Shown here: piece after piece, positions 43,832 through 53,534 of the stretch
Numbering within the stretch: position 1 is the stretch's first letter
How the letters are laid out: every line of letters begins with the position of its first letter
Assembly (NCBI GenBank): GCA_963663525.2
Contig: CAXXHC010000002.1
Location: forward strand, 310,001 to 374,000
From: G963663525 sp963663525
GTDB lineage: Bacteria > Myxococcota_A > SURF-8 > G963663525
Reading direction: 5' to 3'
Length of the DNA stretch: 64,000 nt
The notes under the pieces: model-generated
What the model was told of the DNA's origin: nothing
The model's database searches: none
What the model saw: only the letters and a program-made list of their open reading frames with translations
Program-made: the position numbers and the translations under genes

Positions 43832-44562
43832 AATCCAGCCTTCTCGCGTGTTTCGCCGCTATTCTTTTCGCCTGTTTCGCCACCCCGGCCAATGCCGAGG
43901 AAAGCCCGAAAAACTTCACCTTGCACCTGGGCTTCGGTCCGCATTCGATCAACGCCATCGATGACGAACTGGACTCGTCCACAGGTACCAAGCCGGTATC
44001 CGACGTATTCGGGACCGGTCCCAAGCTGATGTTCCAGATGGGTCTGGAATACTACGTCTGGCAGGGTTTCGGCAGCGTGGGCATCGAGGGCGCTTCGGGG
44101 TTCTGGCATACTTCGGGAAAAGGACTCCGGGAAGACGGCACCCAATCGAAAGACTCTACGACGTTCAACATGATTCCGCTGAAACTCTCGGCGGTGTACC
44201 GGTTTTCCTATTTGCAGGAGGAATGGGCCGTCCCTCTCGTACCCTTTGCCAAGTTCGGATTCGACTACTGGATCTGGTGGGTGCTCAACCAGCGCGACGA
44301 CCTCGCGCGATTCGTCGATGATGACGGCAGCTCGTCCAAGGCATTGGGGGCAACCTACGGGTTGCACGTCGCATACGGCCTGATGTTCAATCTCAACTTT
44401 ATCGATAGAGAACTTGGACGCGATTTCGACCAAAGTGCGGGAGTGAATGGAACCTATCTTTACATCGAGGGCGTCTACAACTGGCTGGAAGATTTCAAGA
44501 TCGGTGATTCGTGGAATTTGTCCACACACACGTTTCTTGCCGGAATTTTATTCGAGTTCTGA
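43828..44562 (+). CDS. MXAN_2562-like outer-membrane beta-barrel protein
   Basis: A 244-residue exported protein (leader MKSSLLACFAAILFACFATPANA). Strands are aromatic and alternate (LHLGFGPHSI, LMFQMGLEYYVWQGFGSVGI, VPFAKFGFDYWIWWVL, YGLMFNLNF, LYIEGVYNWLEDF) and the last strand ends in FLAGILFEF, as expected for a barrel. The layout resembles the MXAN_2562 family of barrels seen mainly in Myxococcota and relatives. Close to AAAGGAGG and overlapping the CFI-box gene, so the two probably act together on the cell surface. Confidence 0.82.
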   Translation: MKSSLLACFAAILFACFATPANAEESPKNFTLHLGFGPHSINAIDDELDSSTGTKPVSDVFGTGPKLMFQMGLEYYVWQGFGSVGIEGASGFWHTSGKGLREDGTQSKDSTTFNMIPLKLSAVYRFSYLQEEWAVPLVPFAKFGFDYWIWWVLNQRDDLARFVDDDGSSSKALGATYGLHVAYGLMFNLNFIDRELGRDFDQSAGVNGTYLYIEGVYNWLEDFKIGDSWNLSTHTFLAGILFEF

Positions 44563-44982
44563 GTTTTTTGGTATTCTGTTACAATTCAAACGGATTACAG
44601 TGTCAACAAAGGACTTGAAAAGCACTTGAAACGTTCGCTAAACACGTTTTTTGCCTCAGATTTACGTAATTGTGACGATGGTGGGTGAAAAAGGGTTCTT
44701 TGACTGGATCGAACCAAAACCGAATGGAAAAGATCGTACTGCACCCACAGCTCGCTACCACGCAAGATTTATGCTATTTGTCTTTCTTTCGCTGTTTGAT
44801 TTGCTGTTTTTCGCTTGGGGGCATCACGACATCCCGCATGAAAGGGGGGAAACAAGCCGTGGAGACACGGATTGTTTCGATTGTCAATGGATGTTTGCAA
44901 GCCTGAGCGTTTTGAATGCTCACGAAAAACTGATTCAGCGAACGCGCCTGCTGACGAGGTAACCTCTTCCAGGGTGGGAACG
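44563..44982. other. Intergenic region before the kinase genes
   Basis: 420 bases without a convincing gene. Several short frames are present, none with a ribosome site. The kinase promoter is presumably here. Confidence 0.4.
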
Positions 44983-47900
44983 ATGTCCTCCAACCAAAGC
45001 ACCACCGCTAAGATTCTCCTGAAGCATGTGTCCATGAATCGGCTCACGTTGATGTTCCGCAAAGGGACGATCGAAGAAGACTTCAACGACCAGTACCGGA
45101 AAAAATCGATTCTCCTCGCGCGTTCGATGGTGCTTGCGGGACTGCCTATCGGGTTCCTCTTTTTGTTGTTGAGCCCGATCCTGGCCCCTGGCAGTGACTG
45201 GTCGATCTGGTGGGCGTTTTACGGAATCTTCTCGGCTTTTTCGTTGTTTTTGCTGTTTACGATGTTTTTTTCACAAAGCGAGCGGTATTTTCAGCTTCTC
45301 ATGTCGAGCTATTTTGTCATGATTGGCTTCGAAACCGTTTTCGCAAGCGTGTACGCCCATTCCATAGGAAATTATTCCTATTACGTGACAATTATGCTTG
45401 TCATGTTCTACCTCGGCGGTCTGAGTAGACTGCGATTCGTGTACGTCGTCCCGATAGCAACGATTCTGTTCCTGACGTATGGTTTGCTCACTTTGGAATT
45501 CGTTGTCATTCCACACGAAACATTGTTGCTCAACTATCTGTTTTTAGGCTTCGCTTTCGTGACGAGTTGCTCCGTTTGCTACTCCATCGAGTACTACGTG
45601 CGCCGTGAATACATGCAGTCACGTTTTCTGGAGTTGGAACGCAAATATCTCCAGGAAGAAATCGAGGAAAGAGGACGGGCCGAAGAAGAACTGGAACGAC
45701 ATAAAAGCAACCTCGATGATGTCGTGCGCCAGCGAACAAAGGAACTGGAGCGTTCCAATCGAAAGCTTAAAGAGGAAATCTCAGAGCGAAAAATTGCAGA
45801 AAACGAGTATCTGAAATTCAAGTCCATCGCCGATTCAGCCAATTACGGACTGATATTGCTGGATTTTCATGGCCGGGTCACCTACTGCAACACCCATTTC
45901 GCCCGTTTGCACGAATACAAGATCAGCGACGTGCTCGGCGCGAAACTGTCGGTCTTTCATACCGACGATCAACTGGAGGCTGTCGAAACATTTTTCTCCC
46001 GTGCGTGGAACATTGGCAGCATCGGACCGTTGGAGGTTCCACACGCTACGAAAAGCGGTCGTGTGTTTCCGATGTTGATGAACGCCAAGATGATTTCGGG
46101 CGGTGGCGATGAAAATCCTTCGTTTCTTGCCGTAACGGCGTTGGAAATCAGCGAGCGCAAGAAAATGGAAAACGCGCTCCGGGACAGCGAAAAACGCTTC
46201 CGGGCGCTGTTCGAAAATGCATCCGACATGTTCGTGTTGGAAGATTCCAATGAACACATCATTGATGTAAACCAGGCGGCGGCCAAACTAACCGGCTTCT
46301 CATTGGAACAGCTTCGTTTGATGACCACCAGCGAACTGCGTGCCGACTCCGGCCCATCTCTCGATGTATACGGGGAAATCGGTCAAGGTGGCGGAGAACA
46401 TTTCCAGCCCTTCCAGATCATGATGAGACGTGCTTTCGACGAACCCATCCCCGTGGAAATCATCATCACGCAACTCGAAATCGGCGGGGAAACGATGTTC
46501 TTGTCGGCGGTACGAGACATAACCGAGCGATACCGTATGGAAAAAGCCCTTCGCCATGCGAAGGAAATGGCCGAAGAAGCGACTCTGGCCAAAGGGGATT
46601 TCCTTGCCAATATGAGCCATGAAATCCGCACGCCGATGAACGGTATGTTGGGAATGATCGGACTTCTGCTCAAATCGGAATTGGACGAAACTCAGCGTGA
46701 ATACGCCCACTTGGCGAAGGTCAGCGCCACGTCCCTGATGTCGATCATCAATGAAATCCTCGACTTTTCCAAGCTCGAATCCGGGAACGTGTCTCTGGAA
46801 GAAATCGACTTCGATCTAGGCGGATTACTCGACGATGTAGGACGACTATTCCAGCCCGAGCGCTCGAAAAAAGGGCTTGGCTATCGCCTCACCCTCGAAA
46901 AGGACGTCCCGCGCCAGGTTCGCGGAGATCCGTTACGGCTTCGGCAAGTGCTCACCAACCTGATTTCCAATGCCATCAAGTTCACTTCGCAGGGAGAAAT
47001 CGAGGTGAGGGTGACTCGAAAAGCATGGCATAAACGGGGAGCAGTGCTGTTTTTCGAGGTTCTGGACCGTGGTATCGGCATTCCAGAAGAACGCATTGAC
47101 TCGCTGTTCGATCCCTTCACGCAAGCCGACGCCTCCACCACGCGCCAGTTCGGTGGAACCGGGCTGGGACTGGCCATTGTACGGCAGATCGTGGAAGCCA
47201 ATTCCGGTGTTCTGGGAGCACGCAATCGCAACGATGGTGGGGCTGCGTTCTGGTTCGAGATCCCCTTTTCGCTGCCTGCGGTGGTCGATCCGCAACAAAT
47301 GGATTTTACAGGGAAAAGGGTTATACATCTAAACCACGTACATGAAGACGAGAACGCCTTCGGTCGGATACTTTCCACGTCGAATCATCCCCATGAAAAC
47401 GTCGGAAGCGTGGACGAAACGATTCAGATGGTTTCCCAAGAGGAATACCAGGACGCGGAACATGTGGTACTGCTCATAGAAACCGATATCGACGACGAAG
47501 AGGTACTGAAGCTTGCCCATTCCATCCCGTCCCTGAGAAACAAAGGAAAAACCTGCCTGATTGCAGCACGTTCCACAAGTATGGAACCCGTGTTGCTGGA
47601 CATGCTCGACCTGGGTTTCGATATCACACCACGTCGGGAACAGGGCGAGATGTCCTGCGGTCAGTCACTCAATGCCTTACCTGCGCCGGTGATTTCCGAA
47701 ATAAAACCGACGACGGACGAAAAAGGAGGCGCGATGGTGCTTGTCGTCGAAGACGACGACATCAGCCGCCGTATCATGAGCATCGCCCTTTCGGAAGAAG
47801 GCTACCAGGTCGAAGTGGTCGAAGATGGTACGAAAGCGATGGAACTTTTCGAAAAAGAAGAATTCGATATCGTGTTCATGGACATTCAGCTTCCCGGACT

Positions 47901-48501
47901 CAACGGAATCGAAACCACCGAAATCTTAAGGGATATCGAGAACCGTACCGGACGTCAGCCCGTGCCGATCATTGCCCTGACGGCGGACGTATTTAAAAAA
48001 GGGGAAAAGGACGCGATTCGGGCCGGTGTGGACGATTTCCTCATCAAGCCGATTCACGTGGAAGAGTTGACCGGACTCATCAACCATTGGTTACAAAGAT
48101 CAAGTACTTCACTTCAACCAGAGAGTCATGAAGACGGCGATCTCGCACTTGGACAGGATGAACTTTTCAGGAAAGAAGAATTGCTCAACCGACTGCATGG
48201 CAACAAAGATGTAATGCAGGAAATCGTCGATCTGTTCATCAGCGAAACCACAACCCGCCTCAAGGAACTGGAAACTGCGTTCCAGGCGCGTTCCGATGAA
48301 GAACTATCGAGAATCGCTCATATGCTCAAAGGGGCTTCCGGTAATTTCGGTTCCCCTTGGCTGCAGCGAATGGCCGGACAAGTCGAAAAGGCGGCAAAAA
48401 CGGAAGATTGGGAACACGTTGAAGTTTTTCTGGAAAGGCTTGGTCGCGGTTTCACCGATCTTCTGGTACTATTGAGTGAAGTGATGGTAGAAACGGATTG
48501 A
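44983..48501 (+). CDS. Hybrid sensor histidine kinase (TM-PAS-PAS-HisKA-HATPase-REC-HPt)
   Basis: A 1172-residue membrane kinase. The ATG at 44983 follows AGGGTGGGAA. Residues about 48-205 form five or six membrane helices, followed by a coiled coil (210-275), two PAS domains (about 280-400 and 405-515), HisKA with phospho-acceptor H546 (ANMSHEIRTPMNGMLG), and HATPase motifs (RQVLTNLISNAIKF, GIGIPEERI, GGTGLGLAIVRQI). A degenerate receiver without a phospho-acceptor follows (about 780-890), then an intact receiver with D967 (IVFMDIQLPG) and an HPt domain with H1113 (RIAHMLKGASGNFG). It therefore holds a complete phosphorelay except for the output regulator. The second kinase lies 123 bases downstream. 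Confidence 0.93.
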   Translation: MSSNQSTTAKILLKHVSMNRLTLMFRKGTIEEDFNDQYRKKSILLARSMVLAGLPIGFLFLLLSPILAPGSDWSIWWAFYGIFSAFSLFLLFTMFFSQSERYFQLLMSSYFVMIGFETVFASVYAHSIGNYSYYVTIMLVMFYLGGLSRLRFVYVVPIATILFLTYGLLTLEFVVIPHETLLLNYLFLGFAFVTSCSVCYSIEYYVRREYMQSRFLELERKYLQEEIEERGRAEEELERHKSNLDDVVRQRTKELERSNRKLKEEISERKIAENEYLKFKSIADSANYGLILLDFHGRVTYCNTHFARLHEYKISDVLGAKLSVFHTDDQLEAVETFFSRAWNIGSIGPLEVPHATKSGRVFPMLMNAKMISGGGDENPSFLAVTALEISERKKMENALRDSEKRFRALFENASDMFVLEDSNEHIIDVNQAAAKLTGFSLEQLRLMTTSELRADSGPSLDVYGEIGQGGGEHFQPFQIMMRRAFDEPIPVEIIITQLEIGGETMFLSAVRDITERYRMEKALRHAKEMAEEATLAKGDFLANMSHEIRTPMNGMLGMIGLLLKSELDETQREYAHLAKVSATSLMSIINEILDFSKLESGNVSLEEIDFDLGGLLDDVGRLFQPERSKKGLGYRLTLEKDVPRQVRGDPLRLRQVLTNLISNAIKFTSQGEIEVRVTRKAWHKRGAVLFFEVLDRGIGIPEERIDSLFDPFTQADASTTRQFGGTGLGLAIVRQIVEANSGVLGARNRNDGGAAFWFEIPFSLPAVVDPQQMDFTGKRVIHLNHVHEDENAFGRILSTSNHPHENVGSVDETIQMVSQEEYQDAEHVVLLIETDIDDEEVLKLAHSIPSLRNKGKTCLIAARSTSMEPVLLDMLDLGFDITPRREQGEMSCGQSLNALPAPVISEIKPTTDEKGGAMVLVVEDDDISRRIMSIALSEEGYQVEVVEDGTKAMELFEKEEFDIVFMDIQLPGLNGIETTEILRDIENRTGRQPVPIIALTADVFKKGEKDAIRAGVDDFLIKPIHVEELTGLINHWLQRSSTSLQPESHEDGDLALGQDELFRKEELLNRLHGNKDVMQEIVDLFISETTTRLKELETAFQARSDEELSRIAHMLKGASGNFGSPWLQRMAGQVEKAAKTEDWEHVEVFLERLGRGFTDLLVLLSEVMVETD

Positions 48502-48624
48502 AACAAAGTGAACGGGTATTTAGCGGAGCGATCAGTAAACTTTCAATACTTGATACAAGGAAGCTAAAAAACGAAATTCAAGCAGAGATCTAGCGACAAG
48601 AATATTCACACACGGACCTGAATC

Positions 48625-50907
48625 ATGAAAGTGTTACTGGCGGAAGACGATTTCGTATCGAGGCGCATCCTCGAAGTTTCCCTGGACGGCTGGGGATACG
48701 AGGTGATTTCCGTCGAAGACGGGTTGCAAGCCTGGGAAGCCTTGCAAGCTCCGTCTCCTCCGTCCATCGTCATTCTGGACTGGATGATGCCGAAACTCGA
48801 TGGCTTGGAGGTCATCAAGATGATTCGTAGCTGGGAACGTCCCGGCAAGGCATCGACCACCTACGTAATTTTATTAACGACCAAGAATTCCAAGCAGGAT
48901 GTCGTCGAGGGGCTTGAATCGGGTGCCAACGACTATATCACCAAGCCCTACGACATGGACGAGCTTAATGCACGTATCCGCGTGGGAAGCCAGGTCGTCG
49001 AGCTTCAAGAACGTTTTTACAAGGCGTTCACCATCAATCCAACTCCGATGCTGCTCAACCGTCTGAGCGATGGCACCGTGATCGAAGTCAACGACAGCTT
49101 CTTGTTTTTATTCGAGAAAAACCGCGAAGACATCGTGGGAAACAGCTTCGAAACCATTGGTATTTTCCAATCCGAGCGATGCAAAACGCTTGTGGAGGAA
49201 CTGACGGATAAAGGAACGATTCAGAACGTCGAGTTCCGTTTCATCACCGAACAAGGACGAGAAATCAACGGGATCTGGTCGGCGGAAACGATGACCATCG
49301 GAGAGGTTCCTTATATGATCTCGGTGGTCAATGATCTAACGGAGCGCAAGCGGTTCGAACAAAAACTGAAAAGCAGCGAACTACTTCTCCAGGGAATTCT
49401 CAATGCGATTCCCGATCGGATGTGGGTGCTGAACGAAAAAAAACAGATTCAGTTCTACAACAAAGTCACGCGGGACATGTTCGGGGACGATATCATCGGA
49501 CAGCCCTGCTCCAGAGTCAATCCGAAGTGCAATCTCGAGAAATGCCTGATCGACAACACCCTGCAAACCGGTGAAATCCATCAGGATTTCTTGACTTTCA
49601 CCGATGAGGATGGAGAGGAACGACATTACTGGGCCAGCAGCAGTCCAGTCGTTCGAGATGAAGTGGGAAAAACCCAGCTCATCGTGGAAGTGCTGCGAGA
49701 CGTCACGGAACTGAAGAAAATCGAAGACGAGCGCCAGCGTTTCAAAGAAAGATTGCGCGAAGCCAAACGGGTGGAAAGCATGGCGCATATGGCGGCAAGC
49801 ATCGCCCACGATTTCAATAACCTGATGACCGGTATTATCGGCAACATCGACCTGATCCTGCTGGACATGCCCGCCAGTAGCGCCGAGAATCAAGTATTGC
49901 TCGATATTGAATACGCAGCGAAAAGAGCCGCGCAGCTCTCACGCCAAATGCTTGCGTTCAGCGGCAAAGAACACCTCGTAAAGAAGGATCTTGAATGCAA
50001 TCAATGGCTTGAGGATCATCTCAGTATTTTCACGCAAGGCACGCCCGACAACATCGAGGTGCAGTCCAGGTTTTCTTCCAAACCGTTATTCATTGAAGGC
50101 GATTCCAAACAATTGCTCCAGATGTTCGAAAACCTGCACCGCAATGCCGTCGAAGCAATCGAGAAAGACCACGGAATCATTGAATTTTCCACAGAGCTTG
50201 TCGAATGCCGCTCCAGGTTTCTTGCCAATACGCTCTTTCAGGAAAACGCCAAGCCTGGCCTGTATGCCATGATTTCGGTACGCGACAACGGCCAAGGCAT
50301 CAACGAAGCGATCCAGGATAAGGTATTCGATCCGTTTTTCAGTACGAAACAGACCGGCAGAGGACTGGGGCTTGCTGCGGTATTCGGAACGATACGTAGC
50401 CATCAAGGGACGTTGCGCCTCGAAAGCCAGGTGGGAAAAGGCACGACAGTGGAAGTCTACCTGCCCATTCACGATTCGGCTTCCGGGTCGTCGGAATGGA
50501 GTCAGGGAAGCCTTTTGTTGCCAAGAGACGAGCCGAAAGCGACGGTGCTGGTCGTCGATGACGAAACAATCGTGCTACGGGTAGTCAAAAAAAGCCTCGA
50601 ACGGTTCGGGTATCGGGTCTATCCGGCATCCAGCGGCCTGGAAGCTCTGGAACTTTATTCCGCAAAAAAGGATCAGATCAGCCTCGTCATCCTCGACCTG
50701 ACGATGCCACACATGGGCGGAGAGGAAACGCTGGACGAGTTGAAGAAAATCGATCCCCATGTGCTGGTTCTTCTTGCCAGCGGCTATGCAGAAAACGATT
50801 TGACGAACCTATTCGAAGGCAAGGGCGCAGCCGGTTTCCTTCAGAAACCGTTTCAGGCCAAGCAGCTTATTGCGAAAATCGAAGAAATTTTAGATAGTTA
50901 TAAATAA
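48625..50907 (+). CDS. Hybrid histidine kinase (REC-PAS-PAS-HisKA-HATPase-REC)
   Basis: A 760-residue cytoplasmic kinase without membrane segments. An N-terminal receiver (D52 in VILDWMMPKLDG), two PAS domains (about 128-250 and 255-375), a kinase core with H395 in MAASIAHDFNNLMTGIIGNID (HisKA_4-like), ATP-binding motifs (LHRNAVEAIE, SVRDNGQGINEAI, GRGLGLAAVFGTIRSHQG), and a C-terminal receiver (D691 in VILDLTMPHMGG). The N-terminal receiver could accept phosphate from the HPt domain of the preceding kinase, which lacks a cognate regulator. The ATG at 48625 has only a weak ribosome site. No DNA-binding output domain is present in either protein. Confidence 0.92.
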   Translation: MKVLLAEDDFVSRRILEVSLDGWGYEVISVEDGLQAWEALQAPSPPSIVILDWMMPKLDGLEVIKMIRSWERPGKASTTYVILLTTKNSKQDVVEGLESGANDYITKPYDMDELNARIRVGSQVVELQERFYKAFTINPTPMLLNRLSDGTVIEVNDSFLFLFEKNREDIVGNSFETIGIFQSERCKTLVEELTDKGTIQNVEFRFITEQGREINGIWSAETMTIGEVPYMISVVNDLTERKRFEQKLKSSELLLQGILNAIPDRMWVLNEKKQIQFYNKVTRDMFGDDIIGQPCSRVNPKCNLEKCLIDNTLQTGEIHQDFLTFTDEDGEERHYWASSSPVVRDEVGKTQLIVEVLRDVTELKKIEDERQRFKERLREAKRVESMAHMAASIAHDFNNLMTGIIGNIDLILLDMPASSAENQVLLDIEYAAKRAAQLSRQMLAFSGKEHLVKKDLECNQWLEDHLSIFTQGTPDNIEVQSRFSSKPLFIEGDSKQLLQMFENLHRNAVEAIEKDHGIIEFSTELVECRSRFLANTLFQENAKPGLYAMISVRDNGQGINEAIQDKVFDPFFSTKQTGRGLGLAAVFGTIRSHQGTLRLESQVGKGTTVEVYLPIHDSASGSSEWSQGSLLLPRDEPKATVLVVDDETIVLRVVKKSLERFGYRVYPASSGLEALELYSAKKDQISLVILDLTMPHMGGEETLDELKKIDPHVLVLLASGYAENDLTNLFEGKGAAGFLQKPFQAKQLIAKIEEILDSYK

Positions 50908-51009
50908 ATTTCTGCGATCTCTCGTTCATGTCGGGTGACCACCTCACCAGGCAATTCTTGCCAAATATAGCAGCTCTTGCTTGGTTTCTGCGATCCTCTC
51001 ACCATGTGT

Positions 51010-51039
51010 GTCATGGGCCAACCGCAGGTTGCCCATGAC
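51010..51039. repeat. Inverted repeat
   Basis: TCATGGGCcAACC...GGTTGCCCATGA, a strong hairpin without a T-run, between the second kinase and a minus-strand lipoprotein. Confidence 0.5.
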
Positions 51040-51092
51040 AGGCTGCTGACAAAACATAAATCTGCACAAATCGACACAAACAGATTTCAAGA

Positions 51093-51131
51093 TAAAAAAA
51101 CGGCATGTCGAAAGTGTTTTCCGACATGCCG
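51093..51131 (-). terminator. Rho-independent terminator
   Basis: CGGCATGTCG/CGACATGCCG stem preceded on the plus strand by seven A (U-run on minus transcript), serving the lipoprotein gene at 51180. Confidence 0.82.
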
Positions 51132-51179
51132 CTGGATGGTGTTTCGTGCCAAACGTTCATGTTCTGGCCCGAATAGTCA

Positions 51180-53228
51180 TTATTCATCCGGATACGGATT
51201 GCAGGCGCGTCCTTCCGCCGTGCAGCTCTCGGCGTCGCCGGAAGGCATCGAACATAAACCGACGGTCGTGCCGTTGGGCATCGTGGTGCCGATACAAACC
51301 GTAGGCCTCATGTATTCGGTACCACTAGGCGTTTCAGCCGGAAGGTCCGGGCAAGTATCCTGAGTGATATCACAGTCTTGCACACATGTGGGGAACAGGT
51401 AGTCGTCGAAGCTGACACAACTGTAACCCGTCGGGCAGGGAAGCAGCGTACAGTGGGTCTGCGCGTTGAGCCAGTTCATCAGTTCGTTGCTATTCTGATA
51501 ATTGATGAGGCATCCACCGCCGGCCAGCGTTTTGCGACCATCGTCTTCCGTATGCCAGGTGTCATCGCAATAGTGGTTTTCCGGGCAGCTATGCGGCGCG
51601 AACGTACAGGCTTCATGGCAGCGTTTTTCACCTTCTCGAATGTGGGTGTAGCAAGTGCCTTCACCATCGATGCACTGGCAGGTGAGCATGTTGCAGTCCT
51701 GGTCGCTGTCGCAGAATCCGAAGTTGCCGACGTCGCACATTTCACCCGCTTCCAGCACTCCATTGCCGCAAACAGGCTCGCCGGGCGTTTTGCACATGCA
51801 GGTCTCGGAGTCGCAATACTGGCGGCTCAGGCAATCCCAGTCATGCTCGCATTCCTCGGTCAACTCCACGTTGCCATTGCCGCATTCCGGATCGACACAC
51901 TGGCAGGTGAAATCGTGACAGACCTGTGCGCCGCTGCAATGGCTGTCCTGTTCGCAATCCTCGCCTTCTTCCACCGTATTGTTTCCGCAAACGGCTACGT
52001 ACTCGCAGAAACAGGTGCTGCTGTTGCATTCCTGATTGCTTCCGCATTCGTCCGTACCGCTGGCCGGATCACACTGCTCGTTGCCCTGCACATTTCCATC
52101 TCCGCAGATGGTTCCCGTACAGACGCAGGCCGTTGGGTGGCAAATGGCTCCGGAGGCACAATCCGTAGCTTGCGAAACCGGCTCACATTCCTCGTTGCCT
52201 TCTACGTTTCCATCGCCACAAACGGGCCCGCCGCCACCTTCACATTTACAGGTCACGGAATTGCAGGTTTGGCCAGTGTCACAATCTGTCGCAACGGTGG
52301 AAGGTTCGCACTCTTCGCCGCTTTCTTTGGTCCCATTGCCGCACACGGCTCCTCCGCCACCTTCGCATTGGCAGGTCACGGAATTGCAGGTTTGACCGGC
52401 ATCGCAATCCGTGGCAACCGTGGAAGGCTCGCATTCCTCGCCGCTTTCTTTGGTTCCGTTGCCGCAGGAACTCGAACCAGACTGACATTGGCAAGTGACG
52501 GAGTTGCAGGTTTCGCCAGTGTCGCAATCCGTAGCGACTGTGGAGGGCTCGCACTCCTCGCCGCTTTCTTTGGTCCCATTGCCGCACACGGCACTGGAAC
52601 CGCCGGACGTGCACATGCAGAAGTCCGGGTGGCAATAATAGCCGGGAGCACAATCGATGCTTTCCGAAGAGGGCTCACATTCCTCATTGGGCTCACGCAC
52701 GTTGTTGCCACAGTTGCGCTGGGTACTGTCGCCTTCGCAAACACAATTCTGCGTGCTCCCATACCAATCCACACAACCTAGAACTTCTTTATCCCGGCAC
52801 ACGGTCGAGCAATCCACCGGGGTCCAGATCAACTGGTCCGCGTTGCAGACGCAAATCCCGAAAGTCCCGGTTGTATTTTCACGACACCATGCCTGGTCAG
52901 GGGTCGTGCAATAACCGCTGCAGGTCGTTCCGGCTGGGGTGGTATTATCGTTTCCATATGGATTCGCTCCACTTGACGGATCGATGGGTGTGCACTGGTT
53001 GTTGAGTGCACAGAATTCGTCGTCCTCGCAGTCGGCGTTTTTCTGGCAGGGAGAACCGTTGCCGCTTACCGTGGAGCCTACGCAATCCCCATTGGCGCAA
53101 TAGCTTCCCACATTGCATTCGTAACTGAAACTGCAACTACTGTCGGAGGATCCCGAATCTCCGAGACAACCGCTTACCAAGAAAGCAATGGCGAAAACGG
53201 CAATCCAGCGCTCCCATGATATGAACAT
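51180..53228 (-). CDS. Cysteine-repeat lipoprotein (DUF4215-like)
   Basis: A 682-residue lipoprotein (leader WIAVFAIAFLVSGC). Residues about 170-500 hold roughly nine modules built around CGNGTKESGEECEP, TDCDTGQTCNSVTCQC, of about 35-40 residues each with six cysteines; three or four consecutive modules are almost identical. The ends are cysteine-rich but not repeated (VGSYCANGDC at the N-terminus; CTLLPCPTGYSCVSFDDY near the C-terminus). This pattern is common in Myxococcota and related genomes. GGGAGA precedes the ATG at 53228. A surface, disulfide-stabilised stalk is likely. Function unknown. Confidence 0.85.
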   Translation of the reverse strand: MFISWERWIAVFAIAFLVSGCLGDSGSSDSSCSFSYECNVGSYCANGDCVGSTVSGNGSPCQKNADCEDDEFCALNNQCTPIDPSSGANPYGNDNTTPAGTTCSGYCTTPDQAWCRENTTGTFGICVCNADQLIWTPVDCSTVCRDKEVLGCVDWYGSTQNCVCEGDSTQRNCGNNVREPNEECEPSSESIDCAPGYYCHPDFCMCTSGGSSAVCGNGTKESGEECEPSTVATDCDTGETCNSVTCQCQSGSSSCGNGTKESGEECEPSTVATDCDAGQTCNSVTCQCEGGGGAVCGNGTKESGEECEPSTVATDCDTGQTCNSVTCKCEGGGGPVCGDGNVEGNEECEPVSQATDCASGAICHPTACVCTGTICGDGNVQGNEQCDPASGTDECGSNQECNSSTCFCEYVAVCGNNTVEEGEDCEQDSHCSGAQVCHDFTCQCVDPECGNGNVELTEECEHDWDCLSRQYCDSETCMCKTPGEPVCGNGVLEAGEMCDVGNFGFCDSDQDCNMLTCQCIDGEGTCYTHIREGEKRCHEACTFAPHSCPENHYCDDTWHTEDDGRKTLAGGGCLINYQNSNELMNWLNAQTHCTLLPCPTGYSCVSFDDYLFPTCVQDCDITQDTCPDLPAETPSGTEYMRPTVCIGTTMPNGTTVGLCSMPSGDAESCTAEGRACNPYPDE

Positions 53229-53534
53229 TTACGTCTCCCATTTTTTATCGTCGTATAAATATTCAGGTAACCCATGCTTTTTATCGTCAACGACCGGGAC
53301 AATCAAGGAAAAACGTAGTCAGAAGTGATTAGACTTTCCTTCACAGTTCGTGAAACGCATGTTTCGAACGTGATTTCCAGCAATTAGCAGTACAAATCGC
53401 GATATAGGAAAATTGACAAACACGTCCCGTCGTTTTGTCTATCCTGTCCGATTTCCGCCGTCAGCAGGTAATTAAAGCTGTTCTCTTTTTATTCGCCGTA
53501 TTTCGCCTGTGGAGCGGTCCCTTGGGACCACTTC

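Noticed and set aside
44651..44962. 103-codon frame before the first kinase
   Set aside because: No ribosome site, no family and lies in the probable promoter region.
52200..52600. Tandem repeat DNA suspected as noncoding satellite
   Set aside because: The repeats lie in frame within the cysteine-repeat lipoprotein.
51378..52781. 467-codon plus-strand frame with internal repeats antisense to the cysteine-repeat lipoprotein
   Set aside because: Repetition comes from the cysteine modules on the minus strand, which carry a leader and lipobox.
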